Under the pieces are notes generated by a model. The model did no database searches. It worked only from the letters and a program-made list of their open reading frames with translations, and was not told the DNA's origin. Positions 17,890 through 26,688 of a DNA stretch of 64,000 bases are shown here, in pieces. The stretch covers positions 62,001-126,000 of the forward strand of contig NZ_JALIQS010000010.1 in the NCBI RefSeq assembly GCF_024704725.1. Direction: 5' to 3'. How positions within the stretch are numbered: the first letter of the stretch is position 1; the number at the start of each line of letters is the position of its first letter. A program made the position numbers and the translations under genes. Origin of the DNA: Shinella sp. CPCC 101442. Its GTDB lineage: Bacteria; Pseudomonadota; Alphaproteobacteria; Rhizobiales; Rhizobiaceae.

Positions 17890-19182
17890 TCAAGGGCGTG
17901 TGGAATTTGCTTTCCTTTTGTTCGCGAGCTTTGCGACCGTTCCGCCGCTGAGCCACGCGTAGAGCATCAGGCCGAATTCATAGGGCCTGCATTCGCGGTC
18001 GATGCGGAGGGGCGGAAACAGCGCGTCGATGGCGGGCATCCGGAACCCCGCCCATATCGCCGTTCCCGCTGCCACTGCTTTGCGCACAAACTTGTTCGGC
18101 TCCCGCCGGGCAATCTTTCGCCAGACAACGCCTTTGTCGGGGACGATCAACGTGTCCGGCATTTCCGGATGGTTCTCCAGCCAGCAAAGGCCCTCGACGA
18201 TGCAGCTTGAAAAGTCCCGTCCCCCTGCTTCCCGCAGTTCCAGAAGCGCCATGGGCGCCATCGCATGCTGGTGGACGCTATAGACCGGATACCCTTCGGC
18301 GACTGTCCCGTGGCGCACGTCGTAGTGCCACCACCATTGGCCGTTTTTGCCCTGTAGCGCACAGATGCGTTCGGCGCAGACTTCGGCGGCCGTCAGCGCT
18401 TCGACATCTCCGAGACTGGCATGCAGGCGGGAGAGGGCCTGGATCGGGTAGACCTGATCGGCAAAGCAGCCGATATGCGAGCGCAGTCGACCGCTCGCGG
18501 AAGCAGGTATCATGTGTCCGAACAGCGGCGATCCCAAGCGTGCGGAGAAGAGGCCGGCCCTTGCGGCGTCAATCAGCACGGAGGTATCGGCAAGCTCGCG
18601 AGCCGCCAGTGCGGCACTAAGGCACCAGGCGCATTCCACCGTCGAGACCGTCGAGCCCGATGCCAGATGCTTGGAAAGCGCCGTGTAAAGCGGGGCAGCG
18701 TAGACACCCGTCACTTCGGCGATTGCCCAGGCCGTCAGGGCGATCGCTCCGATGTCGGAAGATTGCTCGGAGCGTGCGGCCGCCCGTTTGAGGAGCTCGC
18801 CAATCGTGCCGCCATCAAGAGCCTGCCTCTGCGTTTCTGTCTCGGTATTCGCGAGACCGAGCGCGGTCATGGCGGTGTAGCGAAGGTTGACGCCCTCAAG
18901 CCTCTCCGTCCATCCGTCCCTTGTCTCGATCGCTCGCAGCGTATGTGCGAAGAGGGCGCCATCATACATTCTTGGCAGGCCGCGCTCTGCAATCGCAAGC
19001 AGCCTGTCGACCAGGGCGCGCGATGAAGGAGAAACGGTAGCGAGCACGGCCAGCCGGTCTCGTGGCAGTTGCCGCCCCTCATCCGACCGGGAGGCTGTGG
19101 CGGCTTCGAACGCGGCGCGAATCTGCGATTGCGATTTGGCAATTTCGTTCGACATGGAGGCTTTCACCAACGGTGACGGCAT
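17890..19182 (-). CDS. Uncharacterised alpha/alpha-toroid-like protein of polysaccharide locus
   Basis: A 430-residue soluble protein (421 if the second ATG at 19155 is used; both have acceptable ribosome sites). It is mostly helical, with regularly spaced helix pairs like terpenoid-cyclase or glycoside-hydrolase toroids. One conserved-looking stretch is QGKNGQWWWHYDVRHG with YPVYSVHQHAMAPMALLEL close behind (about residues 285-330). No signal peptide or membrane segment is visible. It lies 18 bases upstream of the WecG-like gene in the same operon, so it may act on a lipid-linked intermediate or nucleotide sugar. I do not recognise a named family. Confidence 0.78.
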   Translation of the reverse strand: MPSPLVKASMSNEIAKSQSQIRAAFEAATASRSDEGRQLPRDRLAVLATVSPSSRALVDRLLAIAERGLPRMYDGALFAHTLRAIETRDGWTERLEGVNLRYTAMTALGLANTETETQRQALDGGTIGELLKRAAARSEQSSDIGAIALTAWAIAEVTGVYAAPLYTALSKHLASGSTVSTVECAWCLSAALAARELADTSVLIDAARAGLFSARLGSPLFGHMIPASASGRLRSHIGCFADQVYPIQALSRLHASLGDVEALTAAEVCAERICALQGKNGQWWWHYDVRHGTVAEGYPVYSVHQHAMAPMALLELREAGGRDFSSCIVEGLCWLENHPEMPDTLIVPDKGVVWRKIARREPNKFVRKAVAAGTAIWAGFRMPAIDALFPPLRIDRECRPYEFGLMLYAWLSGGTVAKLANKRKANSTRP

Positions 19183-19496
19183 CGGATTGCCTTGGTTTCC
19201 TGGTTGACGGCATTAATCGGCACGACTGAAAAGCGATGCCGACCCCTGTCCATTCGTCACCTAAGCTACGAAGTCCCGGCGTTTAATCTACCGCTCTCAA
19301 AGGTTGACGAAAGATCGTTGGAGGGCTGGAAACGCATGCCGGATCGTCCGAAGGGCTTAGGGCGGGTAGGGGGCGGCGTAATACAATTCGATTAGGTGCC
19401 CGACTTCATCGCGTGTGTCTTACGTCTCTCGGCAGTCTTTCGGCGCGGTTGTATTCAGACAATTCTGGGCTCGTTGAAACGAGCGGGCGCAGCGCA
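19183..19496. other. Divergent promoter region with start-proximal palindrome
   Basis: 314 bases between the toroid-protein gene and a GT2 gene, with no gene in it. A perfect 16-bp inverted repeat, GCTCGTT-GA-AACGAGC, lies at 19469-19484, only 12 bases before the GT2 start codon. In RNA it would form a seven-base-pair hairpin close to the ribosome binding region. Confidence 0.5.
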
Positions 19497-20450
19497 ATGG
19501 ATACGTCGTCGAAAGCCATGAATGAGAACACGCTGGCGGGATTGCACGAGGGGACGCGCCTTGCCATCGTGGTGGTCACCTACAACAGCGCCGAGGTGAT
19601 CGGCGGCCTGCTCAATTCCCTGCCATCAGGGCTGACCGGGCTTGGCGACACGGAAGTCGTCATCGTCGACAACAATTCCAGGGATACCTCGGTCGAAATT
19701 GCCGCGTCCCATCCCGTGGGCGTGCGCATCATCCAGACAGGTCGGAACGCGGGCTATGCGGCAGCGATCAACGCAGCCGACGCCTCGATCGACGCGGAGA
19801 AAAATCTCCTCATTCTCAATCCGGATATTCGCCTTGAGCCCGGCTGCGCCCTGACCCTCATGGAACAGTTGCGGGACCCGGCCATCGGATTGGCGGTGCC
19901 GCAGCTGCTTCATGAGGACGGAAGCACCGCGCATTCGTTGCGCAGGGAGCCGTCGCTGATCACCTCATGGTCGGACTCGCTTCTGGGAACCAGCCTGGCG
20001 GGGCGGCTGGGTCTCGGCGAGATTGTGAAGGACGAGGGGATGTATCGCTCAGGCGGTCCGGTTGACTGGGCAAGCGGCGCAGCCCTGGCGATTTCCGCGC
20101 GTGCGCGCAAAGCCGTCGGCAAATGGGATGAAACCTTCTTCCTCTACAGCGAGGAGGTCGACTATATGGAGAGGGTCCGCCGCTGCGGCCTGAAAGTCGC
20201 TTTTCAACCGGCTGCGCGCGCCATTCACATCGGTGGTGAATATCATGGCAATACCGGTCTTTCAGCGCTGATGACCTCCAATCGCATCCACTACTATGGA
20301 CGGCATCATGGCGCGGCGGCGACGTTCCTGTTTCGCCTGGGTATCATCACCGGGGAAGTGATGCGGTACGGACTGGGGCCGGGCCACCGCGCCGCGCTGT
20401 CCGCCGCGCTTCGGCCCCACCTCGAATATCGGGCGGCGCTTCAGCGCTGA
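19497..20450 (+). CDS. Glycosyltransferase family 2, rhamnosyltransferase-like
   Basis: A 317-residue GT2 protein. It shows AIVVVTYNSAEVIGGLLNSL, VVIVDNNSRD, the NAGYAAAIN segment typical of rhamnosyltransferase-type GT2 enzymes, LILNPDIRL as the metal-binding region and WASGAALAIS followed by FFLYSEEVDYMERVRRCG. It likely adds L-rhamnose made by the rfb operon, though donor choice cannot be fixed from sequence. The chosen ATG is weakly supported; the next Met, seven codons on, is also possible. The 3' end overlaps the convergent GT4 gene by ten bases. Confidence 0.88.
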   Translation: MDTSSKAMNENTLAGLHEGTRLAIVVVTYNSAEVIGGLLNSLPSGLTGLGDTEVVIVDNNSRDTSVEIAASHPVGVRIIQTGRNAGYAAAINAADASIDAEKNLLILNPDIRLEPGCALTLMEQLRDPAIGLAVPQLLHEDGSTAHSLRREPSLITSWSDSLLGTSLAGRLGLGEIVKDEGMYRSGGPVDWASGAALAISARARKAVGKWDETFFLYSEEVDYMERVRRCGLKVAFQPAARAIHIGGEYHGNTGLSALMTSNRIHYYGRHHGAAATFLFRLGIITGEVMRYGLGPGHRAALSAALRPHLEYRAALQR

Positions 20451-21661
20451 CCGGCCAGATCCGCATAGATCGCGTCCACCCTGTCGAGCTTGGATGACCA
20501 AAGGGCGGTCTTACCGACATGTTCATAGGCGGCCCGTCCCATCCGGTCGCGCAGGCCCGCGTCCGCCACCAGCCTCGCAATGGCAGCCGCGAGATCGCTT
20601 GCGAGCTTTTCGGGTGTCGATACGGAAAGCTTCATGGCGCAGAGATCCGATGTCGCGCTGCCCGGCCCGCCGCGGTTGACGACGATCAGGGGAAGCGAAA
20701 ATCCCATCGCCTCGAGCGCCACGTTGCCGCCGGGCTCCTGATAGCTCGGGAAGGTGAAGATATCAGCCGCGCGATAGAACGTTGCCACGTTCTCCCTGGA
20801 TTGCCACCCGTGCAGGTGCACGCGGCCCTCCAGTCCCAGGGAGGCGATCAGTGCTTCGCATGGCGCCCGCTCCGGACCTTCGCCGACAATGTCGAGTTCG
20901 ACCGGCAGGTCCGGGATGAGCGACAGGGCACGGACCAGGTCGCGCACCCCCTTGGTCCGCACGAGGCGCCCGACGAACAGCAGCTTGACCGGCCCCTGCC
21001 GGCCAACCCTGCCGATCCTCTCAGGAAGGCCGTCAAGACCGGTCTCGCTCATGACCTGGAACCGCTTCAAGGGAACTCCCGCAAGGATATCCTTCACATA
21101 ATCTGCAATGCCGAGCACACAGTCAGCCCTCTCGAAGGACGCGCGCAGCCATGGATCCCAGTTCAGGCGGTGGCGATCCAGCGCCCGCAACTTGGTGAAC
21201 CAAGGGCTCGACGTGTCGTCGGCGGCAAAACCTTGAGGGGATGAAAGGCTGCCGCCTACCGGGCCGATCAGCAAAGGCAAGGCGAAACCGGCTGCCGGGG
21301 AGGGGTATCGCATCGCGACGGGCACAGGCTGATGCACCAGGTCGAACCGCTCCCCGCTTGCCAACGCTTGCGCGATCCAACGGCGCGCGCGCATGTAGAA
21401 TGGCAGATATGCAGGCTTCATGAGGCTGTTTAGACGCTCGGCCTTGCCAAGCAAGGGAGGTTCTTGCCACTCGACCACGCGCACCGCCGGAAGCTGCTCG
21501 GCGGCCGGTCTCGCGCCGCGCTTGTGATAGGTCAGCAAGGTGACGTCATGTCGTTCCGCCAGCCGGCGGGCCCATTGGAACGCTACCCATGCCTCTCCGA
21601 CATCGTCTCCGTTGCAGGTCGGCGCGATCAGCAAGACTTTGGCCAAATCCCCACGCTCCAC
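20441..21661 (-). CDS. Glycosyltransferase family 4
   Basis: A 406-residue GT-B fold retaining glycosyltransferase. The C-terminal half has LLFVGRLVRTKGVRDLVRAL, LDIVGEGPER, GRVHLHGWQSRENVATFYRAADIFTFPS and the EX7E motif in EPGGNVALEAM. The N-terminal half has LIAPTCNGDDVGEAW and HQPVPVAMRYPSP. It starts with GTG; no in-frame ATG lies close. It is divergent from the next GT2 gene across a gap carrying a ten-base inverted repeat. Sugar donor unknown. Confidence 0.9.
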   Translation of the reverse strand: MERGDLAKVLLIAPTCNGDDVGEAWVAFQWARRLAERHDVTLLTYHKRGARPAAEQLPAVRVVEWQEPPLLGKAERLNSLMKPAYLPFYMRARRWIAQALASGERFDLVHQPVPVAMRYPSPAAGFALPLLIGPVGGSLSSPQGFAADDTSSPWFTKLRALDRHRLNWDPWLRASFERADCVLGIADYVKDILAGVPLKRFQVMSETGLDGLPERIGRVGRQGPVKLLFVGRLVRTKGVRDLVRALSLIPDLPVELDIVGEGPERAPCEALIASLGLEGRVHLHGWQSRENVATFYRAADIFTFPSYQEPGGNVALEAMGFSLPLIVVNRGGPGSATSDLCAMKLSVSTPEKLASDLAAAIARLVADAGLRDRMGRAAYEHVGKTALWSSKLDRVDAIYADLAGQR

Positions 21662-21674
21662 AAACCGTCGCGGT

Positions 21675-21712
21675 CCGTTTCCGCAACGGAATTATCGGGA
21701 ATGCGGAAACGG
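21675..21712. promoter_or_regulatory. Perfect 10-bp inverted repeat between divergent GT genes
   Basis: CCGTTTCCGC at 21675-21684 and GCGGAAACGG at 21703-21712 are exact reverse complements with an 18-base spacer. The pair lies just upstream of the GT4 start and about 190 bases before the divergent GT2 gene. Spacing of arm centres is 28 bases, so either a regulator site or a stable leader hairpin is possible. Confidence 0.4.
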
Positions 21713-21898
21713 CGGCAATGTCGCCTTTGGGAGGGGATCGGCGGCAGGCATTCAGAGGATACGCAATACTGTGCCTGTTGCGACCCTATCGAACCTACAC
21801 CAAAGGATGGCGCCATACCCCGTTTTGCCGGTCTTTCCACCGTTGCGGCGATCTGCGTAGATGATTTGCAACACGCGGCATGCCTCGCGGAGGCCTCG

Positions 21899-22840
21899 AT
21901 GAAACCCGATATTTCGGTCATCCTACCGACCTATAACAGAATAACAACGCTTGCCGCGGCGATGACCAGCGTGCTCGGCCAGTCCTATGGCGATCTGGAA
22001 CTCATCGTCGTCGATGACGCCTCCAGTGACGACGTCGAAGCGGTGGTCACCGGGTTTTCCGATGCGCGAATACGCTACATCCGGCGCGACAAAAACGGGG
22101 GGGCGGCCGCGGCACGCAACACGGGGCTCTCTGCAGCACGGGGCCGGCTCATTGCCTTTCAGGACAGCGACGACCTCTGGCTGCCCGGAAAGCTTGAAAG
22201 GCAGCTTGCGTTCTTTGATACGCTTTCCGATCACGTGCGCGTCGTCATCGGTGGCAAGATCGTCTATGGCCGCGATCCGGATTTTCGCTACGGGGCCGGC
22301 AAGGTCGCGCATGCGCCGGCGCCCGAAAGCAGATTGCGTATCGACGAGGATCAGCTCGGTCACATTCTCGCCGAAAACAGAATAAGCGTACAGAATTGCC
22401 TCTTCCGGCGTGATTGCATGCCGAATCTCGACTGGTTCGACGAAAGTCTGCGGGCGAACGAGGATTGGGAATTCGCCGTACGCCTGGTCCAGCACACGAC
22501 GGTTTTCGAAGATATCGAGCCGGTCGTGCTGGGGTTCATTTCGGCTGACAGCATCTCGTCCAATCGGCGGCGGCAATTGAAGGGCGAGTTCAGGATCCTG
22601 CGGAAGAACAGCCGGGTTCTCGCCTCGCGGCGGCTGGATCGTTCGCGCCTGCGCATCGGGATTGCGATCGGTCTCTATCATTCCGGAAAGAAACGCTCGG
22701 CAATGCGCTTCCTGCTTGCGGGGCTTAAGGACCGCCCAGCCAATGTCGTGTCAGTGGCCCGCTCGCTCGTTCGTCGACTGGGCCGCGCGCTATTGAACAC
22801 CGCCACTCTCGCTTCGCTTCAACCTCATTCCGAACGATAA
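21899..22840 (+). CDS. Glycosyltransferase family 2
   Basis: A 313-residue GT2 protein beginning ISVILPTYNRITTLAAAM, with LIVVDDASSDD, RDKNGGAAAARNTGLSAARG and the acidic pair FQDSDDLW as the metal site. The region ENRISVQNCLFRRDC and LRANEDWEFAVRL are typical of this family. The ATG is chosen because GGAGG lies six bases before it; the frame stays open 145 codons upstream without conservation. One base separates its stop from the beta-helix gene, so the two are translationally close. Confidence 0.92.
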   Translation: MKPDISVILPTYNRITTLAAAMTSVLGQSYGDLELIVVDDASSDDVEAVVTGFSDARIRYIRRDKNGGAAAARNTGLSAARGRLIAFQDSDDLWLPGKLERQLAFFDTLSDHVRVVIGGKIVYGRDPDFRYGAGKVAHAPAPESRLRIDEDQLGHILAENRISVQNCLFRRDCMPNLDWFDESLRANEDWEFAVRLVQHTTVFEDIEPVVLGFISADSISSNRRRQLKGEFRILRKNSRVLASRRLDRSRLRIGIAIGLYHSGKKRSAMRFLLAGLKDRPANVVSVARSLVRRLGRALLNTATLASLQPHSER

Positions 22841-22841
22841 A

Positions 22842-23615
22842 ATGCACATCCTCCGGATACTGGCGGTTTTCGGCCTGATCCTGCTTTCCATGGCAGCATC
22901 ATTGATCGCGTCAGCGCAGGTAACGCTGGAGAAAACCGGATTGTCCGATCCGTCAAAGCTCATCGTGTTTCGTGGCACCTATTATGCAACTGTCGAGAAT
23001 GCCACGGTCAGCAACATGGAAATCCGTGGGAATATCGTCATCGAAGCCAGCAACGTGACCATGAGGAACGTCCGGCTGGTCTCTGATGTGCCCTGGCATG
23101 CGCTGCGGGTGATGGAAGGCACGACAGGTTTCAGGCTGGAAGATAGCGAAATCAACGGGCTCGGACGAACGGTCAACGCCATCTATGGCTTCGGCACTTT
23201 CCTTCGCAACGATATCCATGGCGTTGAGAACGGCATCAATGTCGTTGCGCCATCGATAGTCCGCGGCAACTACATCCACGATCTCGGTGCCGGGCCCGAT
23301 GGCCACTACGATGGCATCGAGATCAATGGCGGACACGATATCCAGATCGTTGGCAACCGCATCGTGAACGAACACGACCAGACGTCGGCAGTCATGATGA
23401 ACAACGAGTTCAGCGGGCTCTCGCGCATCACGATAGAGAACAACGTTCTGTTCGGCGGCGGCTATACGATCTATCTCGACGGCCGCAAGGGCGGCGGCGA
23501 CGTCGACGACACCTCGATCCGGATCACAGGCAACCAGATCGGCGGAGGGCGGTGGGGCGACTTTGCCTTCTATGACAGCCGCCCGACATTGAAGGACAAC
23601 ACTACCCGAAAATGA
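22842..23615 (+). CDS. Exported right-handed parallel beta-helix protein
   Basis: A 257-residue protein with a Sec signal peptide (hydrophobic residues 4-25, cleavage likely after ASAQ-like sequence). The rest is short beta-strand repeats (ISNMEIRGNIVIEASNVTMRN and similar), as in pectate lyases, alginate epimerases and other carbohydrate-active beta-helix proteins. Possible catalytic residues include HYDGIEINGGHD and NEHDQTSAVMMNN. The same module, nearly residue for residue in these blocks, occurs in the RTX protein at 36246-38807. A lyase or epimerase acting on the polymer in the periplasm is the likely role. Start is one base after the GT2 stop. Confidence 0.85.
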   Translation: MHILRILAVFGLILLSMAASLIASAQVTLEKTGLSDPSKLIVFRGTYYATVENATVSNMEIRGNIVIEASNVTMRNVRLVSDVPWHALRVMEGTTGFRLEDSEINGLGRTVNAIYGFGTFLRNDIHGVENGINVVAPSIVRGNYIHDLGAGPDGHYDGIEINGGHDIQIVGNRIVNEHDQTSAVMMNNEFSGLSRITIENNVLFGGGYTIYLDGRKGGGDVDDTSIRITGNQIGGGRWGDFAFYDSRPTLKDNTTRK

Positions 23616-23745
23616 CCCGCGGCTAATTCGTTAGGTGTATCCGGTCGGTGTCTATCGATCCGATTGCTAGGTTATAAATCGCGATAGGCGGGGATAGGTT
23701 GCTGGAACGTCGCGTCATATCTGTTCCACGAGGCAGCTGTCGGCC

Positions 23746-25209
23746 ATGCGAGCCATCCCTTCCAGCGACGACCGGCTTCACACATTGGGAGGGGCGAATA
23801 TCGCGGGCGGCCAAAGCCGACCGGTCAGCTCGAGCGGCGGCTCGCGGACCCGCGCGGCGCGCACGCCTGCCGATAGCCATTCGGCACAAGGGACGCGATC
23901 CCTGCCCGTCACGCTGTTCATTTTGTCGCTTTTCCTGCCCTTTCTTTTCAGTGTCGGCAGCCTGGAGCTAAGCCCTTTTCGTCTGGTGCTGCTCGCCAGC
24001 GTTTTGCCGTGCCTGTACAAATGGGCATCAGGTGGGGCAGGGCGGCTGCGATTTGCCGACTTCACGCTTCTCCTCTACTGCTTCTGGTGTTTCGTGAGCC
24101 TGTGCGCCGTTCATGGCGTCAGCCAGGGACTGCAGTCCGGCGGTATCCAGTTCATTGAAACAATGGGACCGTATCTTCTCGCACGGTGCTATATTCGATC
24201 GGCGGAAGACTACTATCGCGTGACGCGCCTCTTCTACCGCGTCATTTTGTTTCTGATGCCGTTTGCATTTTTCGAGGCGCTGACCGGCGAGAACATACTG
24301 CTCGACCTGATGCGCCATATGTTAACGACACATCCAAACCTGCATGATACCCGGTGGGGCCTTCGGCGTGTACAAAGCGTTGTGGAGCATCCGATCCTTT
24401 TCGGTGTGATTTGCGGTGCCATGCTGGGGCCGGTCTATTGTGTTCTCGGTTACGCAAAAACGGCTCCGAAACGCTACGCGAAGGCGGCGGTCATCGCGAC
24501 GACGACGTTCCTCTCCATGTCGTCAGGTCCGATAAGCGGCCTTTTCGCGCAGATCGTTCTGATCGCCTGGGACAAGATACTCGTGCGTATCAAGGCACGG
24601 TGGAAGCTGCTTTGGGCAGGCCTCGGTGCGGGCTATGTCGTCGTCGCGACGATGTCGAACCAGAGCGTCTTCGAGTTCTTCATCACCCATTTTTCGTTCA
24701 GTCCCGAAAACGCCTACTATCGTGTGCTGATCTGGAATTTCGGAACCGGCTCCGTTATGAACCATCCCCTCTTCGGAACGACGATGATGGGCTGGGACCG
24801 GCCGGACTGGATGCCTCCCAGCATCGACATGTTCTGGCTGTACCAAGCCATAATCTACGGTATTCCAGCGGCAGCGTTGATGCTCCTCACCTTCCTGGCA
24901 ATCTTTGTAGCGGTCGCCATCAGGAAGATTGACGATGTAAAACTGGCCGCCTATCGAATGGGTTTCCTCGCATCCCTGACGGGTTTCTTCCTCGTCGGCT
25001 GGACCGTCCACTTCTGGAATGCCACCTACGTTATATTCATCTTTTCCCTTGGCGCCGGGGTTTGGTTGCTGGATGTGAAGGGTGAGGAGAATGCCGAAGG
25101 GAAGACGACGCAACAGCGTCCGGCCCATGGCGCCATGGGGCGATCTTTACGCGCCGGTCTCAAGGCTGGGCGGCCATCGGCCCGACCCAGCGGCCGAAAG
25201 CAGGACTAG
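23746..25209 (+). CDS. O-antigen polymerase/ligase-like protein (Wzy)
   Basis: A 487-residue polytopic membrane protein with about ten to twelve hydrophobic segments between residues 50 and 440. It has a large loop near the C-terminal half containing NAYYRVLIWNFGTGSVMNHPLFG, a pattern found in Wzy/WaaL proteins. As the only such protein in the locus it likely polymerises the lipid-linked repeat units on the periplasmic face. The first 50 residues are polar and low in conservation, so a later start is possible. The polar C-terminal tail overlaps the convergent GT4 gene by 63 bases. Confidence 0.85.
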   Translation: MRAIPSSDDRLHTLGGANIAGGQSRPVSSSGGSRTRAARTPADSHSAQGTRSLPVTLFILSLFLPFLFSVGSLELSPFRLVLLASVLPCLYKWASGGAGRLRFADFTLLLYCFWCFVSLCAVHGVSQGLQSGGIQFIETMGPYLLARCYIRSAEDYYRVTRLFYRVILFLMPFAFFEALTGENILLDLMRHMLTTHPNLHDTRWGLRRVQSVVEHPILFGVICGAMLGPVYCVLGYAKTAPKRYAKAAVIATTTFLSMSSGPISGLFAQIVLIAWDKILVRIKARWKLLWAGLGAGYVVVATMSNQSVFEFFITHFSFSPENAYYRVLIWNFGTGSVMNHPLFGTTMMGWDRPDWMPPSIDMFWLYQAIIYGIPAAALMLLTFLAIFVAVAIRKIDDVKLAAYRMGFLASLTGFFLVGWTVHFWNATYVIFIFSLGAGVWLLDVKGEENAEGKTTQQRPAHGAMGRSLRAGLKAGRPSARPSGRKQD

Positions 25210-26478
25210 AGCCTGACGCTTCTTGCGGCGCTTTGCCAGAGGGTTGTGGTTGTCAAGCTCGACTGCCAAGGCCTGCAGGCCGGACAGGACGGCTTCTGAC
25301 ACACGTTTTCTGGCACTGTTGGCAAGGACCTCCCGGTAGATTTCAAGCTGAAGCTTCAGCGCCCGTTCAAGGCTGAAGCGTTCGACGACGATGCGGCGAC
25401 CGTAGTCTGCGAGATGCAGCCGGAGATCGATGTCGAGCAGCAACCGTTCGATTTGTGCTGCAAGCCGAGCCGCGCCGGGCTCGTCGTCGGCTATTCCGTA
25501 GAAACCCTGGTCGAGGAACACGTCCAGTGTCGCGGGCTCGAAGACTTCCGAAAATGCCCGCTCTCCCTGCACGATCAACGGCCGGCCGATGGCAAGTGTC
25601 CTCAAGGCGGAGCTGCCCATCGCTACGACAAGGTCGGCGGCGGCATAGGCGCTTCTTGGATCGAGTTGCTGGCCGCAAAGGACGACCGCACGCCGCCCGA
25701 GACGCTGATTGACGGCTTCCGCTCGCTTGTCGAGTGCCGCCCGAGCGGGGCCGTCGCCGACAAGCGCCAGCACGATCCGGTGCTGTTGCCCGAGCATTTC
25801 CACCGCATCGATGGCCCGAACGAGCGAATCCAGCTTCAGATCGAGAGCGTGGCGAGACACGCTGACGACGAGAAACTCCTTGTCAGCAATGCCATGCGCC
25901 ACCCGAAACGGCCTCCCGTCCAGCGATGGGTTGTCGCGGTCTACGTCGATCGGCGGTTCGATCACCCAGACGGGACCGGTCTGCCGCGCGCGGGCCTGTC
26001 GGCCGAGATCTTCGGTGCCCATGATGAGTGGCATCGAGGACGGCACTTGCCCGCTGACGGACATGCTCAGGACGGTACAGAGAATGGGAACGTCGAAAAG
26101 CAAGGATGCACCGTAATAGGCATCAAGGCACGGAGGCCATTCATAGGCATGGATGATATCTATCCGCTCCCGTCGTGCTATGCGCGCCAGCTCGGCGATA
26201 CGTGACGGCGCAGGCCGATACTTGGTTGCGCTTGCAGGCAGGAAGCGCAGGCCCCGTTCGGCGATATAGCCGGTAAGCGGCCCTGGAACGCCATAGACGA
26301 TGACGTGGTGCCCCGCAGCCTGCGCGCCGGCGGCCAGATCGATCGCGTTGATCTGGCTTCCGCCGACGGCGAGATCATGGGGATAGACGAGGATGCGCAA
26401 TTGCCGCTTTCCCGGTTTGAGGCCGCTTTTGGTTCTTGTGTTCAAACTGCGGGGAAGGATTGCGCCGTGCAATCGCAC
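25147..26478 (-). CDS. Glycosyltransferase family 4
   Basis: A 443-residue GT-B protein. The N-terminal domain starts LRILVYPHDLAVGGSQINAIDLAAGAQAAGH, a common GT4 opening that binds acceptor, and the C-terminal domain shows LALVGDGPARAAL and AMGSSALRTLAIGRPLIVQGE. The usual EX7E motif is weak, so activity and donor are uncertain. GTG is used as start; the first 25 residues are poorly conserved and a later start is possible. Its 3' end overlaps that of the Wzy gene by 63 bases in the opposite direction. Confidence 0.82.
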   Translation of the reverse strand: MRLHGAILPRSLNTRTKSGLKPGKRQLRILVYPHDLAVGGSQINAIDLAAGAQAAGHHVIVYGVPGPLTGYIAERGLRFLPASATKYRPAPSRIAELARIARRERIDIIHAYEWPPCLDAYYGASLLFDVPILCTVLSMSVSGQVPSSMPLIMGTEDLGRQARARQTGPVWVIEPPIDVDRDNPSLDGRPFRVAHGIADKEFLVVSVSRHALDLKLDSLVRAIDAVEMLGQQHRIVLALVGDGPARAALDKRAEAVNQRLGRRAVVLCGQQLDPRSAYAAADLVVAMGSSALRTLAIGRPLIVQGERAFSEVFEPATLDVFLDQGFYGIADDEPGAARLAAQIERLLLDIDLRLHLADYGRRIVVERFSLERALKLQLEIYREVLANSARKRVSEAVLSGLQALAVELDNHNPLAKRRKKRQALVLLSAAGSGRWPPSLETGA

Positions 26479-26557
26479 CTTTCGGCGGGGCGGGCAAAAT
26501 GGTGAACAACGCCACTACGCGAGGAACATCATGAAGGCTCAATCGGTGGCCTCGGCG

Positions 26558-26686
26558 TACACCCTAAGGTGTAACTCGTAAACCCTATTGTTCCCTTTAC
26601 TCGAACGGCAAAAGGAAATGTCCTCAAAGCAGTTTGAAGCACGACCCGACACCTGTTTTTAAACAGGAATACGCTACGGAGTATTC
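26558..26686 (+). promoter_or_regulatory. Leader of amino-sugar operon with three inverted repeats
   Basis: TACACC-CTAA-GGTGTA (26558-26573) is a likely operator. CCTGTTT-TT-AAACAGG (26652-26667) is a second perfect palindrome. GAATAC-8-GTATTC (26667-26686) is a third, and the ribosome binding GGAG (26678-26681) of the next gene lies at the loop/stem border of this last hairpin, so its folding could limit translation. Confidence 0.45.
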
Positions 26687-26688
26687 GA

